This document shows positions 1-6,442 of a stretch of 11,867 nucleotides of DNA, in pieces. The stretch lies in NCBI GenBank assembly GCA_031082105.1, contig JAVHLO010000054.1:1-11867 (forward strand), in the 5' to 3' direction. Position 1 is the stretch's first letter. Each line of letters begins with the position of its first letter. Source of the DNA: Planctomycetota bacterium. GTDB lineage: Bacteria > Planctomycetota > MHYJ01 > JACQXL01 > JAVHLO01. Below the pieces are notes generated by a model. It did no database searches and was not told the DNA's origin. It saw only the letters and a program-made list of their open reading frames with translations. The translations under genes were made by a program, and so were the position numbers.

Positions 1-216
1 GTTCAGGGGCCGCGCAGGCTTGTGGAAGAACTCAAGCAGGAGCATGCGAAGAAGCAGCTTTTCTTCGCGTACGTCGACGCCACCGATCCGTTTATGCCGT
101 TGACCGGAAACAAGTTGCCCGTGGCCTTTTACGTCAGTCCGAAGCTATCGAAGGACATCGTCGTCCGCGACATGGGCACGCAGGTGACGTTGAACATTAC
201 AGAAGACGAGGAATGA
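1..216 (+). CDS. YbbR/CdaR-like protein, C-terminal fragment
   Basis: The open frame is already running at base 1, so only the last 71 residues of a longer protein are present and its real start lies outside the window. The fragment begins with a 'V-Q-G-P-R' turn, followed by a short helix and beta-rich segments ending in 'VTLNITEDEE'. That pattern resembles the last repeat of a YbbR domain, where a 'GP' turn and a closing V-x-V-x-I strand are typical. Position supports this: its stop overlaps the glmM start by ATGA (213-216), and YbbR-domain genes (cdaR) commonly sit between a diadenylate cyclase gene and glmM. In that family CdaR is a membrane-anchored, externally exposed regulator of c-di-AMP synthesis. 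The cyclase gene, if present, would be to the left and cannot be seen. Assignment rests on weak sequence similarity plus strong context; another beta-rich exported protein is possible. Confidence 0.55.
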   Translation, partial: VQGPRRLVEELKQEHAKKQLFFAYVDATDPFMPLTGNKLPVAFYVSPKLSKDIVVRDMGTQVTLNITEDEE

Positions 217-1661
217 ACAACGCGCCAAAGCGCCTGTTTGGCACGGACGGCATTCGCGACAAAGCGAACTCCGGCGCGCTCACGGTCGAGAACGTCGTGC
301 GCGTCGCCAAGGCGGCTGGGGTGCTGCTCCGCAAGCGCCGCGGCATATTCAGAGAGCGGCTGGGGCTTCGGAATCCGGCGGGCGTCGTCGGCGGGAAGTT
401 CCAGCCGAGACGACGGACCGGACACCCGATGGTGATCATCGGAAGCGACACTCGGCTTTCTTCGCCGCTTATCGCATGCGCGCTCAGATCGGGGCTGCTG
501 GCCGGCGGGATCGATGTGTTTGACGCCGGGGTGGTCGGCACGCCCGGCCTGGCCTATCTTTCGAGCGCTCTGCGGTTCGACCTGGGGATCATGATCTCCG
601 CCTCGCACAATCCGATGGGCGACAACGGGATCAAGTTCTTCTCGAACCAGGGACTGAAAATATCCGACGTCTCGGAGCTCGCCGTCGAGCGGCTCGTGCT
701 GAGCGGACGGCTCGACCGCGACGAAGGCCCGACCGACGACAGGATCGGCTCTGCGGAGGAATACGGGCTCGGCAGACAGCTCTATTGCAGGCGTGTTCTT
801 CAGATCGCCGGCGACCTGAGGTTGACCGGCATGAGGATCGTGCTCGATTGCGCCAACGGAGCCACTTACAGGGCGGCGCCCGAAATATTCGCGCAGCTCG
901 GCGCTTCGGTGCACGCGGTGAACGCCGCCCCGAACGGAGTGAATATCAACCGCGGTTGCGGCGCGCTCCATCCCGAGGAGGTAGCTGCGAGCGTGAAACG
1001 GCACGCGGCCCACATCGGATTCGCCTTCGACGGCGACGGCGATCGGGTGATCGTGGCCGACGAGACCGGCGTGGTCCGCGACGGCGACTATGTCCTCGCT
1101 ATCGCGGCCCGGCATATGAAGAAACGAGGCGCGCTCACGAACAACACCGTCGTCACGACGGTTATGGCCAACCTCGGCCTCGAGCGGTCGCTCGTCGCGG
1201 CCGGGATCAGGATGAGACGAACGAACGTCGGCGACCGGCTCGTCGTCCAGGAGATGCTCCGCGGCGGATTCGTCCTGGGCGGCGAACAGTCGGGCCATAT
1301 CGTGTTCTTGAAACATTCGCCCACGGGCGACGGGCTCGTCACGGCCGTTCAACTGCTGAAGATCATGGCGCGCGAGGATTCGCCCCTTTCGGCGCTCGCG
1401 GATTGCATGACCAAGTTCCCGCAGGTGCTCGAAAACGTGCGGGTCCGGGAGAAACCGCCGTTCAATTCCGTTGCGCTGATCGCGAAGGCGGTCCAGCACG
1501 TGAAACGAAGACTCGGCGACAGCGGCCGGTTGCTGCTTCGATACTCCGGCACCGAGCCGCTTGCCCGGATAATGATCGAAGGTCCCGATGCGAGAGAGAT
1601 CAACGAGCTTGCACAGATGCTCCGTCTCGTGATAGAAAGGAAGATCGGCGCCGGGGCGTGA
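213..1661 (+). CDS. glmM: Phosphoglucosamine mutase
   Basis: Interconverts glucosamine-6-phosphate and glucosamine-1-phosphate in the cytoplasm, the step feeding UDP-GlcNAc for peptidoglycan and outer-membrane glycans. All four signature regions of the alpha-D-phosphohexomutase family are visible: FGTDGIR (residues 9-15), the phosphoserine loop SASHNP with S131, the metal loop DGDGDR (273-278), the sugar-recognition GGEQSGH (356-362), and the phosphate-binding RYSGTEP (443-449). The protein has 482 residues against about 445 for typical GlmM. The extra length is mainly an Arg/Gly-rich insert at about residues 43-71, between the first helix and the strand VIIGSDTR, which pushes the active serine from about 102 to 131. 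The residue after GTDGIR is Asp rather than the usual Gly. The ATG start overlaps the upstream stop (ATGA), implying translational coupling, and pdxJ follows 16 nt downstream. Identity is secure; the role of the insert is unknown. Confidence 0.96.
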   Translation: MNNAPKRLFGTDGIRDKANSGALTVENVVRVAKAAGVLLRKRRGIFRERLGLRNPAGVVGGKFQPRRRTGHPMVIIGSDTRLSSPLIACALRSGLLAGGIDVFDAGVVGTPGLAYLSSALRFDLGIMISASHNPMGDNGIKFFSNQGLKISDVSELAVERLVLSGRLDRDEGPTDDRIGSAEEYGLGRQLYCRRVLQIAGDLRLTGMRIVLDCANGATYRAAPEIFAQLGASVHAVNAAPNGVNINRGCGALHPEEVAASVKRHAAHIGFAFDGDGDRVIVADETGVVRDGDYVLAIAARHMKKRGALTNNTVVTTVMANLGLERSLVAAGIRMRRTNVGDRLVVQEMLRGGFVLGGEQSGHIVFLKHSPTGDGLVTAVQLLKIMAREDSPLSALADCMTKFPQVLENVRVREKPPFNSVALIAKAVQHVKRRLGDSGRLLLRYSGTEPLARIMIEGPDAREINELAQMLRLVIERKIGAGA

Positions 1662-1664
1662 ACA

Positions 1665-1671
1665 GGGGGAG
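1665..1671 (+). promoter_or_regulatory. Ribosome binding site of pdxJ
   Basis: A strong GGGGGAG Shine-Dalgarno sequence sits 6 nt before the pdxJ ATG at 1678 and only a few bases after the glmM stop. It fixes the pdxJ start and shows that the two genes are read from one transcript with independent initiation. Confidence 0.8.
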
Positions 1672-1677
1672 TTCGGA

Positions 1678-2391
1678 ATGAAACTCGGAGTCAATGTCGA
1701 CCACGTTGCGACGATAAGACAGGCGAGACTTGCGGCCGAACCCGACCCTGTCATCGCGGCCGCCCAGGCCGAGTCCGGCGGGGCGGACAGCATCGTCATC
1801 CACCTGCGCGAGGACAGGCGGCATATCCAGGACCGCGACCTGAGGCTGATGCGCCAGACGGTCCGCACGCGCCTCAACCTCGAGATGGGCACGGCCCGGG
1901 AAATCGTCGCAATCGCGCTCGAAGTGCGGCCCGACCAGGTCACACTCGTGCCGGAACGGCGCAAGGAACTTACGACGGAAGGCGGGCTGGACGTCATGGC
2001 CCACCGCGAGCGAGTCGTCGAGGTGGTCGAAGGGTTCGACGCGAAAGGGATTCCGGCCAGCCTGTTCATCGACCCGATCCCGGAACAGATAGCCGCGGCG
2101 AGACAGGTCGGCGCAAAGATTATCGAACTCCATACCGGCGCGTACGCCAACGCGACAACGCCGGCTGCGAGACTGGCCGAATTGAAGAAGCTCGAACAGG
2201 GGGCGCGGTTCGCCGCAAATCTCAAGCTCATGGTCGCGGCCGGACATGGACTGACGTATTTCAACGTAACCGAGGTCGTCGCGATCCGCGAGATCGGCGA
2301 GCTCAACATCGGCCACAGCATCATCGCGCGCGCGGTGCTCGTCGGGATCGATCGGGCCGTACGTGAGATGAAACAACTGATGGCGAGGTAG
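1678..2391 (+). CDS. pdxJ: Pyridoxine 5'-phosphate synthase
   Basis: Condenses 1-deoxyxylulose-5-phosphate with 3-amino-2-oxopropyl phosphate to give pyridoxine 5'-phosphate, the last ring-forming step of the DXP-dependent vitamin B6 route. The 237-residue TIM-barrel protein matches the family along its whole length. It has the N-terminal GVNVDHVATIRQAR (residues 4-17), the HLREDRRHI segment with the catalytic His at 42, NLEM with Glu69, VPERR followed by TTEGGLDV (91-106), and AGHGLTYFNV with the late His at 190 and the phosphate-binding region near IGHSII (211-216). Length is normal and the start is fixed by the upstream RBS. Finding pdxJ directly after glmM fits arrangements seen in several phyla. 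An acpS gene, often next to pdxJ elsewhere, is not present here. The following gene is a PilZ protein after a 126-nt gap holding palindromic repeats, so the operon probably ends here. Confidence 0.97.
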   Translation: MKLGVNVDHVATIRQARLAAEPDPVIAAAQAESGGADSIVIHLREDRRHIQDRDLRLMRQTVRTRLNLEMGTAREIVAIALEVRPDQVTLVPERRKELTTEGGLDVMAHRERVVEVVEGFDAKGIPASLFIDPIPEQIAAARQVGAKIIELHTGAYANATTPAARLAELKKLEQGARFAANLKLMVAAGHGLTYFNVTEVVAIREIGELNIGHSIIARAVLVGIDRAVREMKQLMAR

Positions 2392-2401
2392 CGTTCGCAG
2401 T

Positions 2402-2428
2402 AACGACTTCAGTCGTTCTCGATTCGAG
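2402..2428. repeat. Palindromic repeat behind pdxJ
   Basis: AACGACT (2402-2408) and AGTCGTT (2411-2417) form a 7-bp inverted repeat around TC, immediately followed by a second small palindrome, CTCGATTCGAG (2418-2428). The whole segment, starting with GTTCGCAGTAACGACTTCAG at 2393, resembles a dispersed repeat of the form GTTCGTAGT-ACGACT-AGTCGT that I recall from many environmental bacterial genomes. It starts two bases after the pdxJ stop and could act as a transcript-end hairpin, although no T-run follows. Confidence 0.6.
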
Positions 2429-2458
2429 CGACCACAGTCGGCGGCGTATGATAGTCCC

Positions 2459-2476
2459 GGTTTCCATGTGGAAACC
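2459..2476. repeat. 18-bp perfect palindrome upstream of the PilZ gene
   Basis: GGTTTCCA and TGGAAACC are perfect 8-bp inverted arms separated by TG, 42 nt before the PilZ start codon. Size and placement fit an operator for a dimeric regulator, an RNA hairpin in the leader, or another dispersed palindrome. Nothing in the sequence decides between these. Confidence 0.55.
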
Positions 2477-2505
2477 TGTCGCGCGCTGTCTGAGTTCCCA
2501 TATGT

Positions 2506-2513
2506 GGGGGGAG
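2506..2513 (+). promoter_or_regulatory. Ribosome binding site of the PilZ gene
   Basis: GGGGGGAG lies 4 nt upstream of the ATG at 2518, a strong but slightly close Shine-Dalgarno sequence that fixes the start. The preceding CCCA (2497-2500) can pair with TGGG (2505-2508) across a 4-nt loop, so the site might be partly masked in the mRNA. That hairpin is short and its effect is speculative. Confidence 0.6.
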
Positions 2514-2517
2514 TAGC

Positions 2518-2913
2518 ATGCCAGGGGATCCCAAGGATAGGAGACGTGCGAGACGAGTTACGGTGAAGGAACTGTACGTCGAGTGCAGCGAGGCGAGCTT
2601 CTGGAACTTTCTGAAGAAGCCCGAGCATGAGACGCATCCGCTGGTCAATATCAGCCAGTCGGGGCTGCAGATGCTCTCGAGCGTGGGGTTCGCCATGAGT
2701 CTGCCCATCGACGTGGTCATCCTGCACCCCAACCGCAAGGACGTGATAAAGGCGCGCGGAAAGGTCGTCTACTCGAGGATCCTGCAGAAGAAGGTCCGGG
2801 GCCAGACGCTCTTCAAGATCGGCGTCCAGTTCACAAAATTCAAACAGGATGAGTTGGACAAGCTGGCGCTCCTGATGGCAGACAGGAGCGTATCCACTCC
2901 TCAGCCTGAATAG
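2518..2913 (+). CDS. PilZ-domain protein (probable c-di-GMP receptor)
   Basis: A 131-residue cytoplasmic protein with the two c-di-GMP-binding signatures of the PilZ family. These are an Arg cluster near the N-terminus (RRRARR, residues 8-13, satisfying RxxxR) and an NxSxxG box (NISQSG, residues 44-49), the usual form being DxSxxG. Beta strands typical of the barrel follow, including 'GKVVYSR' and 'FKIGVQF', and the C-terminus is a helix, 'DELDKLALLM'. There is no signal peptide, membrane segment or fused output domain, so it is a stand-alone PilZ protein. The spacing between Arg cluster and NxSxxG is longer than in minimal PilZ domains because of a 'SEASFWNFLKKPEHETHP' segment. Family knowledge says such proteins bind c-di-GMP and act through protein partners in motility, exopolysaccharide or surface behaviour. 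The neighbours do not reveal the partner. Confidence 0.82.
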   Translation: MPGDPKDRRRARRVTVKELYVECSEASFWNFLKKPEHETHPLVNISQSGLQMLSSVGFAMSLPIDVVILHPNRKDVIKARGKVVYSRILQKKVRGQTLFKIGVQFTKFKQDELDKLALLMADRSVSTPQPE

Positions 2914-2962
2914 ATCCGGGATACGGCGTCGAAGGTTACGATCGACGACGGATTCGCAGTTC

Positions 2963-2994
2963 TGGAGCGGCAAAGCCGCGGCTTTGCCGCTCCA
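2963..2994. repeat. 32-bp perfect palindrome (dispersed-repeat type)
   Basis: The half-site TGGAGCGGCAAAGCCG is followed immediately by its exact reverse complement, giving a 32-bp palindrome with no mismatch. It lies 50 nt after the PilZ stop and about 107 nt before the next start. As RNA it would form a very stable GC-rich hairpin. It could stop transcription or protect the 3' end of the PilZ message, though no T-run follows. The perfect symmetry and the purine/pyrimidine pattern look like a mobile or amplified palindromic element rather than a classic terminator. Confidence 0.8.
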
Positions 2995-3087
2995 AAGGGA
3001 CTCGGTCCCCGGCCGCGCGCCGGGCGGGCAATCAGCCTGAAATCGACCTGCCTCCCGCTCCCGGATTCCTCGTGTGAACCCGCCTTT

Positions 3088-3093
3088 GAGGTG
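3088..3093 (+). promoter_or_regulatory. Ribosome binding site of the UPF0016 gene
   Basis: GAGGTG lies 8 nt before the ATG at 3102, a good Shine-Dalgarno match that supports this start for the small membrane protein. Confidence 0.6.
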
Positions 3094-3101
3094 CCGCCGT
3101 A

Positions 3102-3371
3102 ATGGACTGGAAAGTGATCCTCTCTTCTTTCGGATTTCTGTTCGTCGCCGAGCTGGGTGACAAGACGCAGCTTGCCACGCTTGCCCTGGCAACGAAGACG
3201 GGCAAACCGTTGTCAGTCTTCATCGGCAGCGCCGTCGCGCTCGTCCTCATAACCGGACTTGCCGCCCTCATGGGTGGATTGCTCAGCAAGTATGTTCCAA
3301 AAGACTGCGTGCACTACGGAGCGGCTACACTCTTCATCGTCGTCGGAATCGTCATGCTCATCTGGAAGTAG
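3102..3371 (+). CDS. Half-size TMEM165/Gdt1 (UPF0016) family cation transporter
   Basis: An 89-residue integral membrane protein with about three hydrophobic segments (residues 5-16, 36-60 and 70-88). The family signature E-x-G-D-(K/R)-(T/S) appears once, as ELGDKT at residues 17-22. Members of the TMEM165/Gdt1 family move Mn2+ or Ca2+ (bacterial examples are Mn2+ exporters) and normally have two such motifs in two homologous halves. Small bacterial members carry one half and are thought to assemble as dimers, which fits this complete short gene. It has its own RBS and stop, and no second motif follows, so it is not a frameshifted long form. The gene starts after a 188-nt gap containing a 32-bp palindrome and ends 49 nt before the peptidase gene, so co-transcription with the latter is plausible. 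Substrate is inferred from the family only. Confidence 0.85.
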   Translation: MDWKVILSSFGFLFVAELGDKTQLATLALATKTGKPLSVFIGSAVALVLITGLAALMGGLLSKYVPKDCVHYGAATLFIVVGIVMLIWK

Positions 3372-3420
3372 GCCGGGACTGAGCCTTTCTGTGCCCATTG
3401 TATTCTGGCAGAGATTCCCC

Positions 3421-6306
3421 ATGGCCGGTCATCGAAACGGTTCGATTGCACGGTTCAGCCGCATGTTGCCGCTGCTGTTCCTGCTGGGATGCGCAGGTTC
3501 CGCCGGCACCTCTGAGCCGGTCGTCAAGGAACAGGAGACGCAATCCAGAGGAGGAATCTATGACACGGCGCAGGAGCGCGTCCTCAAGAACGGATTGAGG
3601 ATCATCGTCCTGGAGAAACACGATGCGCCGGTCGTTGCGGCCTTCACCGCGTACCACGCTGGCTCCGCCGATGATCTTGTGGAAAGAAAAGGCCGGGCGC
3701 ACTTCCTCGAACACATGATGTTCAAGGGGACGGACAAATACCGGAAGGGCGAGATCGATTCGATCACGCAGCGGGCCGGCGGGACGAACAACGCGTATTG
3801 CGCTGAAGACGTCACGGCATACCATTTCACTCTGCCGGCGTCCGAATGGCATACCCCGCTCGAGATCGAGGCCTCGCGCATGCGCAATTGCGCGCTCGAT
3901 AAGGTCGAGTTTGATCTCGAAAGGCAGGTCGTTCTAAGCGAGCTTGCGGAGGCGCTCGACGCGCCTGACGAAGCGCTGTACGACGAGGTCAACTTCCGGC
4001 TCTACGCCGGTCATGTCTACGCGTCGCCCATCCTCGGCTACAGGGCCGACCTCGAATCGCTTGCCTGCGAGGAGATGCGCGATTTCTATGCGCGATACTA
4101 CTCCCCTGACAACGCCGTGCTGGTCATCGCGGGCGACGTCGATGCTGAGAAGGTCTTCGGGAAAGCCCGTGAGCTTCTCGAGAAGATCGATCCCGATCGG
4201 TCCAAGAGGCCGAACCGCGCCAGGCTCCCGGCGCGCGAGCAGAAGAAGCAACGGTTCGAGCTGTCGTTCAACACGAGCCTGGGCCAGATCATGGCGGCCT
4301 TCAGTACCGTCTCGATGGACGCGCCGGACGACGCCGTCGCGCTCGATGCGCTGGCCGTCATCCTGGGCGAAGGAAAGACTTCGAGGCTCTACAGGAGGCT
4401 CGTGGAACGCGACCGGCTCGCCTCAAGCGTGACTGCCATTAGCGATGTGCGCGTCCTCGGCGGGGCCTTCTACGCATCCGCGGAGCTCTTGCCCGGGGTC
4501 GGGCACGAGACGGCCGAGGCCGCCATCATGGCCGAGCTCGCGCACCTCGGGATGGAAGGGCCTACCGAGCGCGAAATCAGACGAGCGAAGAACTCGCTCA
4601 GGCTCAGCTTCCTTCGCGATTCCCAGTACAGCGCGAACGTCGCCGAGAACATCGGGTACAATGCCGTGTGCGGCTTTGCCGATTTCGCCGCGCGCTACAT
4701 CGAGCGGCTCGATGACCTCACCACCACGCGGCTGCGCGAGATCGCCGGGAAATACCTGCGTGCAGACACGTGCGTGATCGGCTGGCTCGTCCCTGGCGAA
4801 GAGGAAGAGGGCGAAGAGGAGGAGGGCGAAGAGCAGAAGAGCGAAGAGCAGGAGGGCAAAGAGCAGGAGAGCAGGGGGGCATCGCGTGAAGTCCCCCTTG
4901 GCAAGGGGGGATTTAGGGGGTTGTCCGCAAAGACGCCTGTGCTTCCGAAACTCGCGAGGCGTCAAGACACCTCCCCGCCCGCTGGCTGCGGCGCCACGGC
5001 CGCGAGACCGGAAACCTGGAAGGTGCAACTCGCGAACGGGCTGACCGTGCTGGTGGTCGGGAAAGAGAGCGCGCCGATCGTCTCCGTGGCAGTCGATGTC
5101 GACGTCCGGCATTCCGACGATCCGCCCGGCAAGGCGGGGCTCGGCAATTTCGTCGGCGCGCTGCTCGATTCCGGTACGGCGACGCGGTCACGCAACGAGA
5201 TACTCGAACCGTTCGAGGAGCTGGGCACCGAGCTCATCTGCGGCGCGAGGGGCGTGCGCTTTGACGTCCTGCCGGACGACCTGGAGAAGGCGCTCGAAAT
5301 AGCCGTCGACATCGTGCGCAACGCGTCGTTCTCCGAGGACTCGATCGGCGAGGTGCGGAACAGGCTATCGGGCGAGATATCTTCCTTGGAGGAGGAGCCG
5401 GACACGCAGGCGGACTGGTTCCTGGCGGCGGCGATCTACAAGGGGCATCCGCTCCAGTACCCGCGGGTCGGGACCAGGGATACGATCGCGGCGATCACGC
5501 ACGCGGACATCGTGGAGCACCACGCGAAGTTCTTCAGGCCGGGGAACACGATCGTCGTGGTGAGCGGAGATGTGGACGCCGCGAGGGTCGTCGGTCGACT
5601 GAGAGAGCTGACGCGCGACTGGCAGGCCGGGGCCGGGCCGGTCTCGCGCGCGTCGATTCCGCAGCCGATGCGGCAGGCCACGGGCGGCGAACCGATCGTC
5701 GAACCGCGCGACACGGAACAGCTCTACATCGTGCTGGGCCACCTGGGGATCACGCGCGACAACCCGGACTACCATGCGCTGCTCGTGATGGACCAGATCC
5801 TCGGCGGCGGTTCGGGCTTCACCGACCGGCTTCAGCGGCAACTGAGGGACGTCGAAGGGCTTGCGTACATTGTGAGCTCCGACATCACGGACTCGGCTGG
5901 CGTGGAACCCGGCGTATTCAGGGCGTTCATCGGTACAGCGCCGGAGAACATGGAGCGGGCGATCGCAGGGATCAAACGCGAGGTGACGGCGGTGCGTTCG
6001 GCGCCGCCGACACCGGAAGAGCTGGCCGATGCGAAGCGCTACCTCGTCGGGACGCACTCGGTCGCGTTCGAGGGCGTGCGCGAGTATGCGAGACACATGG
6101 TCGAATGCGAAAGGTTCGGGCTTGGCGACGACTACATCGAGCGGTTCCCGGCGATCATCAATTCAATCGCCGGCGACGACGTCCAGCGTGCGGCGTCCAG
6201 GTGGCTCGACCCCGAGGCGCTGGTGGTCGTCGTCGTAGGCCCCGTCGAGGAGGACGCAGAAGAGGACGGGGAGGGAGCGGAGGAAGAGGAAGAGAAAGTC
6301 GACTAA
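3421..6306 (+). CDS. Double-domain M16 zinc peptidase, predicted lipoprotein
   Basis: A 961-residue insulinase/pitrilysin-type (M16) metallopeptidase made of two tandem M16 units. The ATG at 3421 is chosen because it gives a basic n-region, a hydrophobic core and a lipobox, L-L-G-C, with Cys24. Its RBS is weak, and upstream in-frame starts only add implausible residues. The first unit (about residues 50-455) holds the inverted zinc motif HFLEH (His94, Glu97, His98) and a downstream Glu174, 76 residues on, as required for activity. The second unit (about 533-940) has GLGNFVGALLDSGT where the motif would be, so it is inactive. It keeps the late RLQRQLRDVEGLAY segment that helps bind substrate. 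The units are joined by a Glu-rich repeat (460-484) and a repeat-like insert (491-502), and the C-terminus is also Glu-rich. Such proteins degrade peptides or act in envelope quality control; the substrate is unknown. Active first and inactive second halves are common for this architecture. Confidence 0.93.
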   Translation: MAGHRNGSIARFSRMLPLLFLLGCAGSAGTSEPVVKEQETQSRGGIYDTAQERVLKNGLRIIVLEKHDAPVVAAFTAYHAGSADDLVERKGRAHFLEHMMFKGTDKYRKGEIDSITQRAGGTNNAYCAEDVTAYHFTLPASEWHTPLEIEASRMRNCALDKVEFDLERQVVLSELAEALDAPDEALYDEVNFRLYAGHVYASPILGYRADLESLACEEMRDFYARYYSPDNAVLVIAGDVDAEKVFGKARELLEKIDPDRSKRPNRARLPAREQKKQRFELSFNTSLGQIMAAFSTVSMDAPDDAVALDALAVILGEGKTSRLYRRLVERDRLASSVTAISDVRVLGGAFYASAELLPGVGHETAEAAIMAELAHLGMEGPTEREIRRAKNSLRLSFLRDSQYSANVAENIGYNAVCGFADFAARYIERLDDLTTTRLREIAGKYLRADTCVIGWLVPGEEEEGEEEEGEEQKSEEQEGKEQESRGASREVPLGKGGFRGLSAKTPVLPKLARRQDTSPPAGCGATAARPETWKVQLANGLTVLVVGKESAPIVSVAVDVDVRHSDDPPGKAGLGNFVGALLDSGTATRSRNEILEPFEELGTELICGARGVRFDVLPDDLEKALEIAVDIVRNASFSEDSIGEVRNRLSGEISSLEEEPDTQADWFLAAAIYKGHPLQYPRVGTRDTIAAITHADIVEHHAKFFRPGNTIVVVSGDVDAARVVGRLRELTRDWQAGAGPVSRASIPQPMRQATGGEPIVEPRDTEQLYIVLGHLGITRDNPDYHALLVMDQILGGGSGFTDRLQRQLRDVEGLAYIVSSDITDSAGVEPGVFRAFIGTAPENMERAIAGIKREVTAVRSAPPTPEELADAKRYLVGTHSVAFEGVREYARHMVECERFGLGDDYIERFPAIINSIAGDDVQRAASRWLDPEALVVVVVGPVEEDAEEDGEGAEEEEEKVD
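4795..4869 (+). repeat. 15-nt tandem repeat encoding an acidic linker
   Basis: Five consecutive 15-nt units within the M16 peptidase gene encode GEEEE, GEEEE, GEEQK, SEEQE and GKEQE. They are imperfect but share the ggc/agc-gaa-gag-(g/c)ag-(g/a)ag plan. Because the unit is a multiple of three, copy-number change by slippage would lengthen or shorten the linker without breaking the frame. The encoded stretch joins the active and inactive peptidase halves. Confidence 0.85.
4891..4923. repeat. Palindromic repeat element inside the M16 coding sequence
   Basis: CCCCCTTG (4893-4900) and CAAGGGGG (4902-4909) are perfect inverted arms around one base, followed by ATTTAGGGGGTTG. The element has the look of a dispersed bacterial repeat of the type CCCCCTTG-CAAGGGGGGATT-AGGGGG, which I recall from many unrelated genomes. 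Here it is read in frame as VPLGKGGFRGL (peptidase residues 491-501), in the linker between the two M16 units, where an insertion would be tolerated. Confidence 0.65.
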
Positions 6307-6324
6307 GTTGTCTCGGAAAAGTCC

Positions 6325-6398
6325 TTGCGAGCCGCAACGAGCAACCGCCAGGATTCTTTGCCCCAGAGCATGGAAGACTGCCCCGCAGCGGCTCGCAA
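6325..6398. repeat. Inverted repeat between the convergent genes
   Basis: TTGCGAGCCGC (6325-6335) and GCGGCTCGCAA (6388-6398) are perfect 11-bp arms around a 52-nt centre. The right flank continues as TGACACACGG, so on the - strand the element begins with a GTCATTGCGAG-like motif that I recall as a widespread dispersed bacterial repeat. It occupies most of the 136-nt gap between the convergent M16 and glycosyltransferase genes. It could therefore serve as a bidirectional transcript-end structure, although there is no T-run. Confidence 0.65.
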
Positions 6399-6442
6399 TG
6401 ACACACGGACAGGCCATTGGTCAATTCTGCAGGTTCCTCCCG

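Noticed and set aside
129..2324. Long open frame on the - strand across glmM and pdxJ
   Set aside because: It is antisense to two certain genes with intact catalytic motifs. The translation is Arg/Ser/Pro-rich with no family resemblance, as expected for shadow frames in GC-rich DNA. The same holds for other long antisense frames, such as 1600-3192, 5365-6096 and 8542-9189.
2506..3101. yybP-ykoY (manganese) riboswitch for the UPF0016 transporter
   Set aside because: GGGGAGTAGC before the PilZ gene resembles the 5' core of this riboswitch, and such riboswitches control UPF0016 genes. However, it overlaps the PilZ start about 590 nt away, and the required downstream GCAAGACC-like loop is not seen there or in the 188-nt leader.
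3259..3420. Upstream extension of the M16 peptidase
   Set aside because: It overlaps the end of the UPF0016 gene in another frame and would bury the lipoprotein signal peptide more than 50 residues inside the protein.
4795..5016. Frameshift or gene-fusion scar between the two M16 units
   Set aside because: The frame is continuous through the low-complexity and repeat segments, and both units align in the same frame. Two-unit M16 proteins are a known architecture, so no break is needed.
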